Both the position numbers and the translations under genes were made by a program. Below are positions 1 to 8,202 of a stretch of 64,000 bases of DNA, one piece after another; within the stretch, counting starts at the first letter, position 1; each line of letters starts with the position of its first letter. The stretch lies in assembly GCF_026191185.1 (NCBI RefSeq), contig NZ_JAPHOV010000001.1:3196501-3260500 (forward strand). The letters run 5' to 3'. Source of the DNA: Legionella sp. PATHC032 (lineage in GTDB: Bacteria > Pseudomonadota > Gammaproteobacteria > Legionellales > Legionellaceae). Below the pieces are notes generated by a model. It worked only from the letters and a program-made list of their open reading frames with translations. It searched no databases and was not told the DNA's origin.

Positions 1-438
1 ATTTGGAAGTGCTTTTTTATTCTGCTTTGCCTTTTTATAACCATCGTAGTCACTATTAAAAGTCCATAATTCTCCAAACAAATTCATTTCCATACTTATT
101 TTTTCTAAAGAACTGGCTTTTTCAAATAATTGCTTGATTTCTATCGTTTCAGAAGCCGTTGGCATGACTTTTTCGAATTCAATGCCATGCTCAGATAATG
201 CATCAAGAACAACACCATAATTGGGGGCAACCAATGCAGCTCCCCACTCCGTTTTTAACTCAGGGTAATCAGCATCAGAATAAGTATGGCATTTACCACC
301 TACCACAGGCTCACGTTCAAGGAATATACATTCCACTGTCTTATTTTGTAATTTTGCTATTTCCTTTAATCGACGCGCTGCAAATAAGCCACTAGGGCCT
401 GCTCCTATAAAAATTACTTTGGATGGTAATGTCTTCAT
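1..438 (-). CDS. FAD/NAD(P)-binding oxidoreductase, N-terminal part (cut by window edge)
   Basis: The reading frame starts with ATG at 438 and runs off the left edge after 146 codons. The N-terminus holds a dinucleotide-binding Rossmann motif (GAGPSG, about residues 11-16), followed near residue 50 by an acidic residue and a VGGK pair, the arrangement seen in flavin amine oxidase, phytoene-desaturase-like and related FAD enzymes. The substrate cannot be inferred because the rest of the protein is outside the window. GAGGATTTC lies just upstream of the ATG as a plausible ribosome binding site. The short plus-strand frame within it is a shadow. Confidence 0.75.
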   Translation of the reverse strand, partial: MKTLPSKVIFIGAGPSGLFAARRLKEIAKLQNKTVECIFLEREPVVGGKCHTYSDADYPELKTEWGAALVAPNYGVVLDALSEHGIEFEKVMPTASETIEIKQLFEKASSLEKISMEMNLFGELWTFNSDYDGYKKAKQNKKALPN

Positions 439-545
439 TGAAATCCTCTTTGGTGAAATCGATTTACAACTTACCTTTGTTAACTACAACCACTCAAATT
501 GGAACTAGTTTCTGTCTATGCAAAATGCCCTGAAATCGAAAAAAT

Positions 546-683
546 ATAGTGACTTGATTTTTAAACGACGCATTAAGCAGCTACATGCCTCGGCTTATCC
601 GAAGCATCCAGCACCCACTGCGTGGATACCGCTGACAAGCAGCGGTAAATAGACAATCGATTCTTTAAAATTCAAGCGACTAT
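546..683. repeat. Palindromic intergenic repeat with imperfect terminal inverted repeats
   Basis: The ends at 546-565 and 664-683 are inverted repeats of 20 bases with 17 matches. Inside are a perfect 7-base stem (TACCGCT/AGCGGTA, 627-647) and a partly matching, inverted counterpart around 588-610. The element fills most of the 334-base gap between the oxidoreductase and the amidase; no gene is visible in that gap. The core resembles the GC-rich palindromic repeats scattered through intergenic DNA of many gamma-proteobacteria. Function unknown. Confidence 0.55.
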
Positions 684-772
684 AACTATAAAAAACAATC
701 ACTTATTCTTACTTTGATGAAAAACTACAGTTAACTTAACACAAGGATGGATAAATGAAAACTAACAAAAAA

Positions 773-2161
773 TCAGCATCCAGGAATTGATGCAGGCACT
801 AGATTTTTTGGCAGCACAAACTGTAATTCATGAGCCAATTCCAATAGTAACCAATCATTACCTTTTGCCGAACCCATTTGAACAGAGACAGGCAAATGAT
901 GGTGGAACATAACCGGTAAAGTCATAGCTGGTAATCCGCCTTGATTAAACAAGGAAGTAAATGGTGAAAACTCTTTCTTTTTTTGTAGATAGTTATTGAA
1001 TTCCTCATCAGTACGCAATTGACCTATTAATAGGGGTAATTGAGCTAATGCCGGAGTTAATACAATGTCTGTATTTTCCAATAATTGATGCAAAGGCCTA
1101 AGTAATTGGTATAGCTTATTTTTGGCAACAATTAATTCATAGGCGGAAACTGCTTTCCCTCTGTAATAAAATTCCCATGTTATGGGTTCCAGTTCATTAA
1201 TCATTGGTTTTCTGCCACTGATCTGTTCTTGAATTTTTACTTTTGTATACGTATTTGCTGCAATTAAAGTGTGGGCGCATGAGCTTATAGCTTGTAGCTC
1301 TAATGGCAAGTGCGCTTCATTTAGTCTGTGGCCTGAATTTTTCAGTATTTCTTTTATTTTCTCTACCGCCTCCTGACATTCCTTTGCAATTGGTACCTCG
1401 GCAAATGCACCCTTCAACTCAGTAATGAGCAATTTTTTTTTCTTTCTCGATAATTTGTTAAGTCGCATTGGGTTTATTAAATTTTTAAATAACGCGAGAG
1501 TATCTCTAATGGAGCGAGTGAGTATAAAGCTGGTAGCCATCCCGGACCATGACTCATCAACCCATGGCCCGGAGGGAACCAGGCCTGATGTTGGTTTGAA
1601 TCCAAACAAGCCACAACAAGCCGCTGGAATACGAATCGACCCGCCACCATCGCTTGCCGTAGCCACAGGAGCAATCCCTGCAGTTATTGCAGCGGCCGAT
1701 CCGCCAGAAGACCCTCCTGCAGTTCTCATAGCATCAAAAGGATTTCTGCAAGGTCCAAATAAGCGAGATTCAGTAACACAGGAAAGACCTAATTCTGAGG
1801 TATTTGTTTTTGCAAAAGGTACAAAACCCAGGGCAATCAATTTATCAATTAAATCACTGTTCCTTTCCGCCAGATTATTGGCAAAAAACCTTGAACCCTC
1901 AGTTAGCCTAATACCCTCTATCGCATGCCCCAGATCTTTGACTAACAGAGGGACTCCATAATAGGGTTCATTGCCTCTCATTTTCCCAAGACATTGATGC
2001 GCATATTCAAAACAATCTGTAACTACGGCATTTAATGAAGGATTGACTTCACACAAGCGCTCTTGTGCACACCGCAACACTTCCTCAACGCTAACCTGTT
2101 GATCTTTTATCAGTTTAGCGAGCTCATGCACATCATAATAAGTGTATTCATTGACAAACAT
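773..2161 (-). CDS. Amidase of the amidase-signature (GatA-like) family
   Basis: The 462-residue protein has the full Ser-cisSer-Lys catalytic set of the amidase signature family: Lys75 in LLVKDLG, cis-Ser151 in TAGGSSGGS and nucleophile Ser175 in DGGGSIRIP, with the usual 24-residue spacing between the two serines. Such enzymes hydrolyse carboxamides in the cytoplasm. It is not obviously the GatA subunit of the tRNA amidotransferase, because no gatB or gatC lies next to it and the C-terminal half is divergent; a stand-alone amidase of unknown substrate is more likely. No signal peptide is seen. The 178-residue plus-strand frame inside it is a shadow produced by codon bias. Confidence 0.85.
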   Translation of the reverse strand: MFVNEYTYYDVHELAKLIKDQQVSVEEVLRCAQERLCEVNPSLNAVVTDCFEYAHQCLGKMRGNEPYYGVPLLVKDLGHAIEGIRLTEGSRFFANNLAERNSDLIDKLIALGFVPFAKTNTSELGLSCVTESRLFGPCRNPFDAMRTAGGSSGGSAAAITAGIAPVATASDGGGSIRIPAACCGLFGFKPTSGLVPSGPWVDESWSGMATSFILTRSIRDTLALFKNLINPMRLNKLSRKKKKLLITELKGAFAEVPIAKECQEAVEKIKEILKNSGHRLNEAHLPLELQAISSCAHTLIAANTYTKVKIQEQISGRKPMINELEPITWEFYYRGKAVSAYELIVAKNKLYQLLRPLHQLLENTDIVLTPALAQLPLLIGQLRTDEEFNNYLQKKKEFSPFTSLFNQGGLPAMTLPVMFHHHLPVSVQMGSAKGNDWLLLELAHELQFVLPKNLVPASIPGC

Positions 2162-2396
2162 ACCGAATTCCTGCGATAACGAGATAGCTTTTTATAAAAC
2201 AGCGCATTTCTCTTTGCCAGATCATCTATAACATTATAGCTGTTGTTATCATAGTCATCTGATGGAGCTTAACCAAATTATGACGGCATACAATCCGGCA
2301 GGAGCTTCGTGATTACAAAAAAAGATATAAATAAATTGTCAGTATTGACAGTAAAAGAACAATCGTCACAAGCCATCGCTTTTATAGATTTAATTT

Positions 2397-4046
2397 CTAA
2401 AATGGATTAATAGGAGGTAAATTACTGTTTTTTCGCTTTTTCACAGATTGGTTACGTTTCACTGCATGCACAGCCCGTAATAATTCATCCCCACGCCATA
2501 ATGTTTTTTCCTGACTTCGATACAACACTTGCGAAAGCAGATGCAATTGCCTCTTTAAATGGGCATCTCTTACCAATTGGGCTAAATCAGTTAAGTTAAG
2601 CATTGGGGCATCAGGCCATTGCAAAGAAGCCCATTTTAAAACAGCATCACGAGCTTTTTGGGGATTGCATTGATTACAAGCTTTATTTAAAGCATCCAAA
2701 GCTTTTTTATACTCCTTTTTACTGGAGGACCTTCTCGGCAGCTTTTGCCATATCCATAAACTTAAAGTGATTAACCAGGCCAAACCAAAAAATATTGCCA
2801 GTCCAACAGCCCAAACTCCTGATTCATGAGAAACCGGCTCAGAATCTGGGACTGATTGACTACTGGCTGAAATTTCTTTATCAGTCACTTGAGGGTTCGC
2901 AGTATTAGTCTTGACTGAAGTTGAAGGGATGATATCTAAACTTCTTGGAGGCAAAACGGCTATTTCTTCTTTACCTGTTTCAGTATTAAACCAGGGAAGA
3001 CGCAATTCGGGTATTGTCGTTTTACCAGCTTTATTGAATAAATAAGTGACCTTGATTTCAATACTGCCAATAAGCTCACCCTGCCTCACCTGATTGCGTT
3101 CCGCTCCTTTCTCTGGATAAACGCTAAAGAAATTGGTTTCATCAAAGGCAAGAGAAGGTAATAATTGAGCTGGAATGCCTACTCCTTCCAATGTCACTGT
3201 GCGTGTTAAAGTGCTTCCTTGGCTAAGAGTCTGATTGCTGTTTTCGTATTGCTCAGATAGCTTAACTTGTTTTGCTGGCAACCATAGTTTGCCTTGAAAC
3301 TTATCAGGGATTGGTTTGACAGTTAAGTTAATCGTTTTATCTGTGGCTTTGATGCGTTGAGGGTTATAATCATACACAAGAGCATTAAAAGTCGGTGATA
3401 TGATTTTCAAAGAACCACTTTTTTGTGGGTATATGGCATAAGTTTGTTCCTCAACAACATAATTAATGTTGTTATGAACAGCATGGTAACGTTTCGCATC
3501 CCCTAACGGAATCAACAAGGCATCATCCACTTTTGGACCTTGATAATCAGCATCTAACAATCGTTTGCTATTGTATAATTTGACCGTATAAATAATTTGT
3601 TGATTAACATAAGGTTTTTTCTCATCCACTTCAGCCGTCAGAAAAACGTCCTGCTTTTGAATAGCATCATCAGGCAAAGGCTGTGTTTTGGCATTAGCCT
3701 GAACATTGATAGTGATGGGAAGACTTTGTTCAAGACCTACTTTTATTGGGGGAATAGTAAAAATGCCTGGCTTTAAGGCTCTCAAAAGTACAACCCATTG
3801 ACTTTGTGATTGCGCCTGCCCATTAATAATGGAATAGTTGACATGCCTTTCTGTACCCAAAATCACAAAATCCTTTTGCAATGCAGTCAGGTCAGGAACT
3901 CCTCCACCCTGTTGATCTTCTTGGGTAATGGATAATTTAAAGGTTTCTCCCATCGTGACTTGAGAAGGTTCAAGCTCGACTTTGATTTCTGCAAAAGATA
4001 ATAATGAAAATAAACTCAATAAAACCCATAGCATTAATTTCTTCAT
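2397..4046 (-). CDS. batD: BatD-like membrane protein (oxygen-tolerance family)
   Basis: A 549-residue protein with an N-terminal signal peptide (KKLMLWVLLSLFSLLSFA), a long beta-rich periplasmic part, one membrane segment near residue 420 (GVWAVGLAIFFGLAWLITLSL) and a basic cytoplasmic tail ending in KKRKN. This architecture matches the BatD family of Bat (Bacteroides aerotolerance-type) operons. It is the last gene of the operon; ATG at 4046 overlaps the stop of the TPR gene as ATGA, so translation is probably coupled. An upstream in-frame GTG at 4055 would add three residues and is less likely. The biochemical role of the family is not firmly established; a link to envelope or oxidative stress is inference from the family. 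Confidence 0.85.
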   Translation of the reverse strand: MKKLMLWVLLSLFSLLSFAEIKVELEPSQVTMGETFKLSITQEDQQGGGVPDLTALQKDFVILGTERHVNYSIINGQAQSQSQWVVLLRALKPGIFTIPPIKVGLEQSLPITINVQANAKTQPLPDDAIQKQDVFLTAEVDEKKPYVNQQIIYTVKLYNSKRLLDADYQGPKVDDALLIPLGDAKRYHAVHNNINYVVEEQTYAIYPQKSGSLKIISPTFNALVYDYNPQRIKATDKTINLTVKPIPDKFQGKLWLPAKQVKLSEQYENSNQTLSQGSTLTRTVTLEGVGIPAQLLPSLAFDETNFFSVYPEKGAERNQVRQGELIGSIEIKVTYLFNKAGKTTIPELRLPWFNTETGKEEIAVLPPRSLDIIPSTSVKTNTANPQVTDKEISASSQSVPDSEPVSHESGVWAVGLAIFFGLAWLITLSLWIWQKLPRRSSSKKEYKKALDALNKACNQCNPQKARDAVLKWASLQWPDAPMLNLTDLAQLVRDAHLKRQLHLLSQVLYRSQEKTLWRGDELLRAVHAVKRNQSVKKRKNSNLPPINPF

Positions 4047-4864
4047 TGGTACCACCCACGTTCTCTACGTAAATGATCACGTAAAAATTTTTCTCTCATT
4101 AATCCACCCGGATCATCAGGTATTAATCGCAACCATTGCTCTTTAGCAAGTTGTTTCTCCTGATTCGATTCGGACTGAATGTCTCCCTCTTGCTTATCAT
4201 TTTTCTTATTTTGATCTTTATTCTGCTTGTCCTGATTTTGCTGATTCTGGTTCTGTTGATCTTTATTCTGCTTATCCTGATTTTGCTGATCCTGGTTCTG
4301 TTGATCTTTGTTCTGTTTGTCCTGATTTTGCTGATCCTGGTTCTGCTGATCTTTGTTCTGTTTGTCCTGATTTTGCTGATCCTGGTTCTGCTGATCTTTG
4401 TTCTGTTTGTCCTGATTTTGCTGATCCTGGTTCTGTTGATCTTTGTTCTGCTGATCTTGGCTTTTTTTCTTTTCTTTATCTTTCTTCAACAATTCACTGA
4501 TTAATTTTCGATTATATAAAGCATCCTGATTGTTTGGGTTAAATGCCAAGGCTTTGTCGTATGCTCGTATTGCTTCCTCATATTTCCCCAGGTGCGCTAA
4601 AGCATTTCCCTGATTATAATAGCCTTGTTCTGTTTTTAACTCATTAAATAATTTTGCTGCCTGTTCATAATCTCCTGCTCTGTATGCTGCACTTGCAGCC
4701 CAGTCACTGCGCTCAAAAATATCTTTAGCTTTTGCAAATTGCCCCTTTTCCATCAAATGTTGCGCTTGTTGATCGGGAGTAAACCATAAATCAGACCAAC
4801 TAAATGCATTAAGTTGATTCGATATGAATGAAACTGCCACAATAGCTAAAACCCGCCACATCAT
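4043..4864 (-). CDS. TPR protein of the Bat operon with an Asn/Gln/Asp/Lys repeat tract
   Basis: A 273-residue protein with an N-terminal hydrophobic anchor or signal (WRVLAIVAVSFISNQLNAF), about three TPR units (residues 35-130; GYYNQGNALAHLGKYEEA is a clear TPR helix pair) and then a tract of about 85 residues built only of D, Q, N and K before a short charged C-terminus. It corresponds to the TPR partner (BatC/BatE type) normally found between batB and batD. The start at 4864 overlaps the batB stop (ATGA); the frame can be extended 24 codons upstream but that would lie within batB. The repeat tract is encoded by tandem 45-base units and is likely to vary in length between strains. Confidence 0.8.
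   Translation of the reverse strand: MMWRVLAIVAVSFISNQLNAFSWSDLWFTPDQQAQHLMEKGQFAKAKDIFERSDWAASAAYRAGDYEQAAKLFNELKTEQGYYNQGNALAHLGKYEEAIRAYDKALAFNPNNQDALYNRKLISELLKKDKEKKKSQDQQNKDQQNQDQQNQDKQNKDQQNQDQQNQDKQNKDQQNQDQQNQDKQNKDQQNQDQQNQDKQNKDQQNQNQQNQDKQNKDQNKKNDKQEGDIQSESNQEKQLAKEQWLRLIPDDPGGLMREKFLRDHLRRERGWYQ
4199..4465. repeat. Tandem 45-base coding repeat
   Basis: About four nearly identical copies of a 45-base unit (15 residues: DQQNQ-DQQNQ-DKQNK), themselves made of three 15-base sub-units, followed by degenerate partial copies. All units preserve the reading frame, so copy-number change would lengthen or shorten the linker without destroying the protein. Confidence 0.85.
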
Positions 4865-5793
4865 ACGGTCACCCTTTGCATCCAACCTCGCTGAAATACG
4901 GGTAATAATAAAAACAATGCCGGAATTAAAAACCAACGGCCTTCATCACGCCATAATGGAATGTCGTCATTTTTTTCAAGGGCAAATTTTTCTTTACCTT
5001 GAGAGGAGCTCAACCACCTTTCCAAATCACTTGAATCAGGGGAGTATGCCAATAAGTATCCATCTCCTGCGTTTGCGAAGCGTTGAAATAAGGGGTTCAA
5101 ATTTTTATCGGATCTAATTGGCATAATTGAAGAGAATATGCCTGATTCAGCCAGCTTTTTTGCTTTTTCAATAGCGCTTGAGGAAGGGGTTTCGGCAGTT
5201 AAAACTAAAATTTCACCATGCTCATAACCTGCTTGCTTAATTAATTGGCTAGCCTCCTCCAAAGCACTGTCCAAATTATACCCGCCAACAGGCATGATAT
5301 CAGGGGTCAACGTAGACAATAAGGAAGATATCGTTTGACCATCGTCTGTTAAAGGGGATACAACGAAAGGCTCACCTGTAAACACAATCAAACCAAACTG
5401 CCCTATATCCTTTCGGGTAAATAAATCATGTAATTTGAATTTGGCCCGACTAAGGCGATTTGGCGATAAATCCCCAAGCATCATTTTATCTGACATATCC
5501 AATAACAAAACCCTTGGTTGAATTGGCTTATAAGTAGATTGTGGCAATTTATACCAGGTTGGGCCCGAAACACTCAAAATCATAAATAAAATACTAAAAA
5601 ACAGAAATGATAAGGATAAGGCGCGTTTACTCTGGCCCTTACTTAGTAATAAATGCTCCAGAAGATTGGGATCACATACTGCCTCCCAAGCATGTAATTT
5701 TGGTTTTTGCCGCCAGTAAATTACTGCCAACGCAAGCAAAGGCACTATCATTAATAAGCACCATGGTCTTAAAAAATGAAACTCAGCCATCAT
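4861..5793 (-). CDS. batB: BatB-like VWA membrane protein with a degenerate metal site
   Basis: 310 residues: two N-terminal membrane segments (about 8-26 and 58-77), a von Willebrand A-like domain (about 92-265) and a C-terminal membrane segment (WFLIPALFLLLPVF). Position and topology match BatB. The metal-ion-dependent adhesion site DxSxS is altered here: D99-M-S101-D-K103 replaces the final serine with lysine, and the later TDG motif is replaced by TAE. Metal-dependent ligand binding may therefore be lost. It overlaps batA by 11 bases and the downstream TPR gene by 4, indicating coupled translation. A second ATG (5790) is an equally possible start. Confidence 0.8.
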   Translation of the reverse strand: MMAEFHFLRPWCLLMIVPLLALAVIYWRQKPKLHAWEAVCDPNLLEHLLLSKGQSKRALSLSFLFFSILFMILSVSGPTWYKLPQSTYKPIQPRVLLLDMSDKMMLGDLSPNRLSRAKFKLHDLFTRKDIGQFGLIVFTGEPFVVSPLTDDGQTISSLLSTLTPDIMPVGGYNLDSALEEASQLIKQAGYEHGEILVLTAETPSSSAIEKAKKLAESGIFSSIMPIRSDKNLNPLFQRFANAGDGYLLAYSPDSSDLERWLSSSQGKEKFALEKNDDIPLWRDEGRWFLIPALFLLLPVFQRGWMQRVTV

Positions 5794-6817
5794 GACTTAA
5801 GCCCCTCTCTGCTTTTAAAAAAGACCTTAAGTACACAAACAAATCCGCCTTGCTAATCAGCCAATAAAAACATAGCAACAAGGCAAAAGCGACGAACCAG
5901 GGATAATATTCTTTTTGAGGTCGAACAGAGGCTTGCTCTTGCTTCACGGTTTCTAACTGATTGATGGTTTGGTATATGGATTGTAAAGACTCAGGATCTG
6001 TCGCCCTGAAGTAACGACCACCTGTCATTTTTGCCATTTCTTCCAATGTCTTTTCATCCAATTCGGCAGAAAGGGTGGGCGCAAAAAAATCACCTGTTAA
6101 TGCTCTTGGATCTGCCTCGGAACCTAACCCTATAGTATAAATTTTGATTTCATCTTGCTTGGCTAACTCCGCCGCTTTTAAGGGGGCTAATACACCCGAA
6201 TTGTTCGCTCCGTCCGTCAGTAAAATAATCACTCTTCCTTTGGAGGGAACATCTTGTAATCTTTTGACGGCTAAACCTACTGCATCACCAATCGAAGTGG
6301 TTTTACCTGCAAGACCAGCAGTTGCATCGTCTATCCTCATTAATACACTATGTCTGTCATAGGTTAATGGTGTTTGCAAATAAGCTCGAGTACCAAACAG
6401 AATCAAACCAATTCTATCTCCAACTCTGTCTTCAACAAATTGTTCTGCAGCCCTTTTCACGACAAACAAACGACTGACTGGTCGGCCATGTAATAACATA
6501 TCCGTAATTTCCATGCTGCCTGAAAGATCCAATACCATCATGATATTATATCCTTCTCGTGTTACAGGTTTTGGTTCACCAACCCAGCGCGGACCGGACA
6601 GGGCGATAACCAGCAATATCCAGACTAAAACAGGAATTAATAGCAGCGTTTTAGCCGAGATTAACTGCCTCTCCTGTTCAACAATACCTGCCATTGCCTC
6701 AAAAAAAGGAACCTTCAATGCAGCAGGTAATTTTACTTTTGCCCGCGGTAACAAATACCAGAAAAACAAAGGAACAGGGATGAGTAACAAGACCCATGGG
6801 GTAGCTAATTCGAACAT
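5783..6817 (-). CDS. batA: BatA VWA-domain membrane protein
   Basis: 344 residues with two N-terminal membrane segments (about 5-23 and 55-75), a VWA domain with an intact MIDAS (D97-L-S99-G-S101, then LLTDGANN), and a C-terminal membrane helix near residue 310. This is the classical BatA layout: a membrane-anchored VWA domain likely facing the periplasm or cytoplasm and interacting with MoxR-type ATPases. It overlaps DUF4381 upstream by 13 bases and batB downstream by 11. A run of C/G (CCCCCCCC, 6819-6826) sits just upstream of the start, inside the preceding gene. Confidence 0.9.
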   Translation of the reverse strand: MFELATPWVLLLIPVPLFFWYLLPRAKVKLPAALKVPFFEAMAGIVEQERQLISAKTLLLIPVLVWILLVIALSGPRWVGEPKPVTREGYNIMMVLDLSGSMEITDMLLHGRPVSRLFVVKRAAEQFVEDRVGDRIGLILFGTRAYLQTPLTYDRHSVLMRIDDATAGLAGKTTSIGDAVGLAVKRLQDVPSKGRVIILLTDGANNSGVLAPLKAAELAKQDEIKIYTIGLGSEADPRALTGDFFAPTLSAELDEKTLEEMAKMTGGRYFRATDPESLQSIYQTINQLETVKQEQASVRPQKEYYPWFVAFALLLCFYWLISKADLFVYLRSFLKAERGLSHDG

Positions 6818-7290
6818 GCCCCCCCCCTTTGCTTAATCCATTTTTCCGCACGAGTAAATAAAGGATTTAAATTCAGTGTATCCGATGTTTTATAGGGTGA
6901 ATCCAATAGCATCGATTTAACCGGAGTAAAATCAATCCCCTTGCCAGTCTGATTTAAGAATTCAAGCCATGCTTCACCATGCATACTGGCAACTTCTACT
7001 CTTGGATAATAAACCAAGGCAACTCGCTTTAGCAATTCAGAAATACGGGCACTGGCCAGTTGAGTGTTTTTATCTTTTTCATACTGTTCTTTGTAGATTT
7101 TTAATAAACCTAAAGCCTGTTTCTTGGGTAATGCATTAACATGTCTTTTATAAATGAAATAAGCAATTCCTGTCATTAAAACAACGATAAGAACCATTAA
7201 ACCATACCACCCTGGCGCAAGAGGCCACCAACTGACAGGCTCAGGCAAATGAATGTCTCTTAATTGAGCTAATGGTTCCGCTTTAGCCAC
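6805..7290 (-). CDS. DUF4381-family small membrane protein
   Basis: 161 residues with one membrane helix (GWYGLMVLIVVLMTGIAYFIY, about residues 28-48) and a cytoplasmic helical part. The family (DUF4381) is recognised mostly by its constant place between the DUF58 and batA genes of MoxR-Bat operons, as here, and by the proline/tryptophan-rich start (LPEPVSWWPLAPGW). It overlaps the DUF58 gene by 8 bases and batA by 13. Function unknown; probably a scaffold of the membrane complex. Confidence 0.8.
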   Translation of the reverse strand: MAKAEPLAQLRDIHLPEPVSWWPLAPGWYGLMVLIVVLMTGIAYFIYKRHVNALPKKQALGLLKIYKEQYEKDKNTQLASARISELLKRVALVYYPRVEVASMHGEAWLEFLNQTGKGIDFTPVKSMLLDSPYKTSDTLNLNPLFTRAEKWIKQRGGACSN

Positions 7291-8194
7291 GAGACCTCCG
7301 GGGAAAGGTCAAGCGCGCCAATTGACTGAGATTAGTATCAGCCGTCACCTGGACATACTGAACTTGCAACCGCTTAAATTGATCATTTAAGCGTTCAATT
7401 CTCTGCTGGCAATAGAGCTGATAAGCTGTATTAACAGATTCCAGACCAGTATCTAATATGATTTCCTGTTTACCATCGCTAATGGCATATTGTTGTGGCT
7501 TTGGTGGGGTCAATTCAATTGCGTCACAAATATGATAGGCTAATATGTCATTATGGCCTCGTAAACGATTTAAATGCTTCTCGCACTCAGCATCCATAGA
7601 ATAAAAATCGCTTATTAAAACAAGTATACTTCCAGGTCGAATGACCCGACGCAGCCTCATTAAGGCGTCACTTAACATACGCGGTTTTTCTTCTCGCTGA
7701 GCATCTGTTTGAGCGGTATATCGACTTAAAGAAGCCAATAAAGGGAGTACGCCTGAATCTCGTCCTCGCGGAATAAACTCACTGTGTTCCGTAGCTGAAA
7801 AAAAGAATCCTCCTACACGATCTCCTTGTTTTATCACGGTCCATGCCAAAAGAGAGGCCAATCGTGCAGCAACCACTGACTTAAATGCTATCTTGGTACC
7901 GAAAACCATGGAAGGATTAAAATCTACAAGTAGAACCACTGGCCTTTCCCGCTCTTCCTGATAAATTTTAACATGAGGTCTTCCTGTACGGGCAGTAACA
8001 CGCCATTCCATATGACGAATTTCATCACCAGCCTGATAATTCCTTACTTCCGCGAAATCCATCCCCCGTCCACGAAATTTGGAAATATGGTTTCCAGAAC
8101 GCAACGCCCTTCCTTGCGGCTTATAATGAACAGAATGAACATACCGTCTTAAATCGATTAATTCGCTTAATTCAGCTACAACTCCGTCAGTCAT
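7283..8194 (-). CDS. DUF58 domain protein (VWA-like, MoxR partner)
   Basis: 303 residues. The DUF58 signature lies at about 46-80 (DFAEVRNYQAGDEIR, MEWRVTAR), followed by a VWA-like fold beginning VVLLVDFNPSM, in which the MIDAS is DFNPS rather than strict DxSxS. No membrane segment. Proteins of this type are regularly encoded directly after moxR and are thought to be clients or adaptors of the ATPase. The start ATG (8194) follows AGAGG with a five-base spacer, 8 bases after the moxR stop. Confidence 0.88.
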   Translation of the reverse strand: MTDGVVAELSELIDLRRYVHSVHYKPQGRALRSGNHISKFRGRGMDFAEVRNYQAGDEIRHMEWRVTARTGRPHVKIYQEERERPVVLLVDFNPSMVFGTKIAFKSVVAARLASLLAWTVIKQGDRVGGFFFSATEHSEFIPRGRDSGVLPLLASLSRYTAQTDAQREEKPRMLSDALMRLRRVIRPGSILVLISDFYSMDAECEKHLNRLRGHNDILAYHICDAIELTPPKPQQYAISDGKQEIILDTGLESVNTAYQLYCQQRIERLNDQFKRLQVQYVQVTADTNLSQLARLTFPRRSRG

Positions 8195-8202
8195 AAAAAC
8201 CT

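Noticed and set aside
1425-1961. 178-codon plus-strand ORF inside the amidase gene
   Set aside because: Antisense shadow of a clear amidase with all catalytic residues; the peptide is Pro/Ala/Arg-rich without family features or ribosome site.
4136-4504. 122-codon plus-strand ORF of almost only Leu/Ile/Val
   Set aside because: It is the complement of the D/Q/N/K tandem repeat; the hydrophobic pattern is a consequence of the repeat, not a membrane protein.
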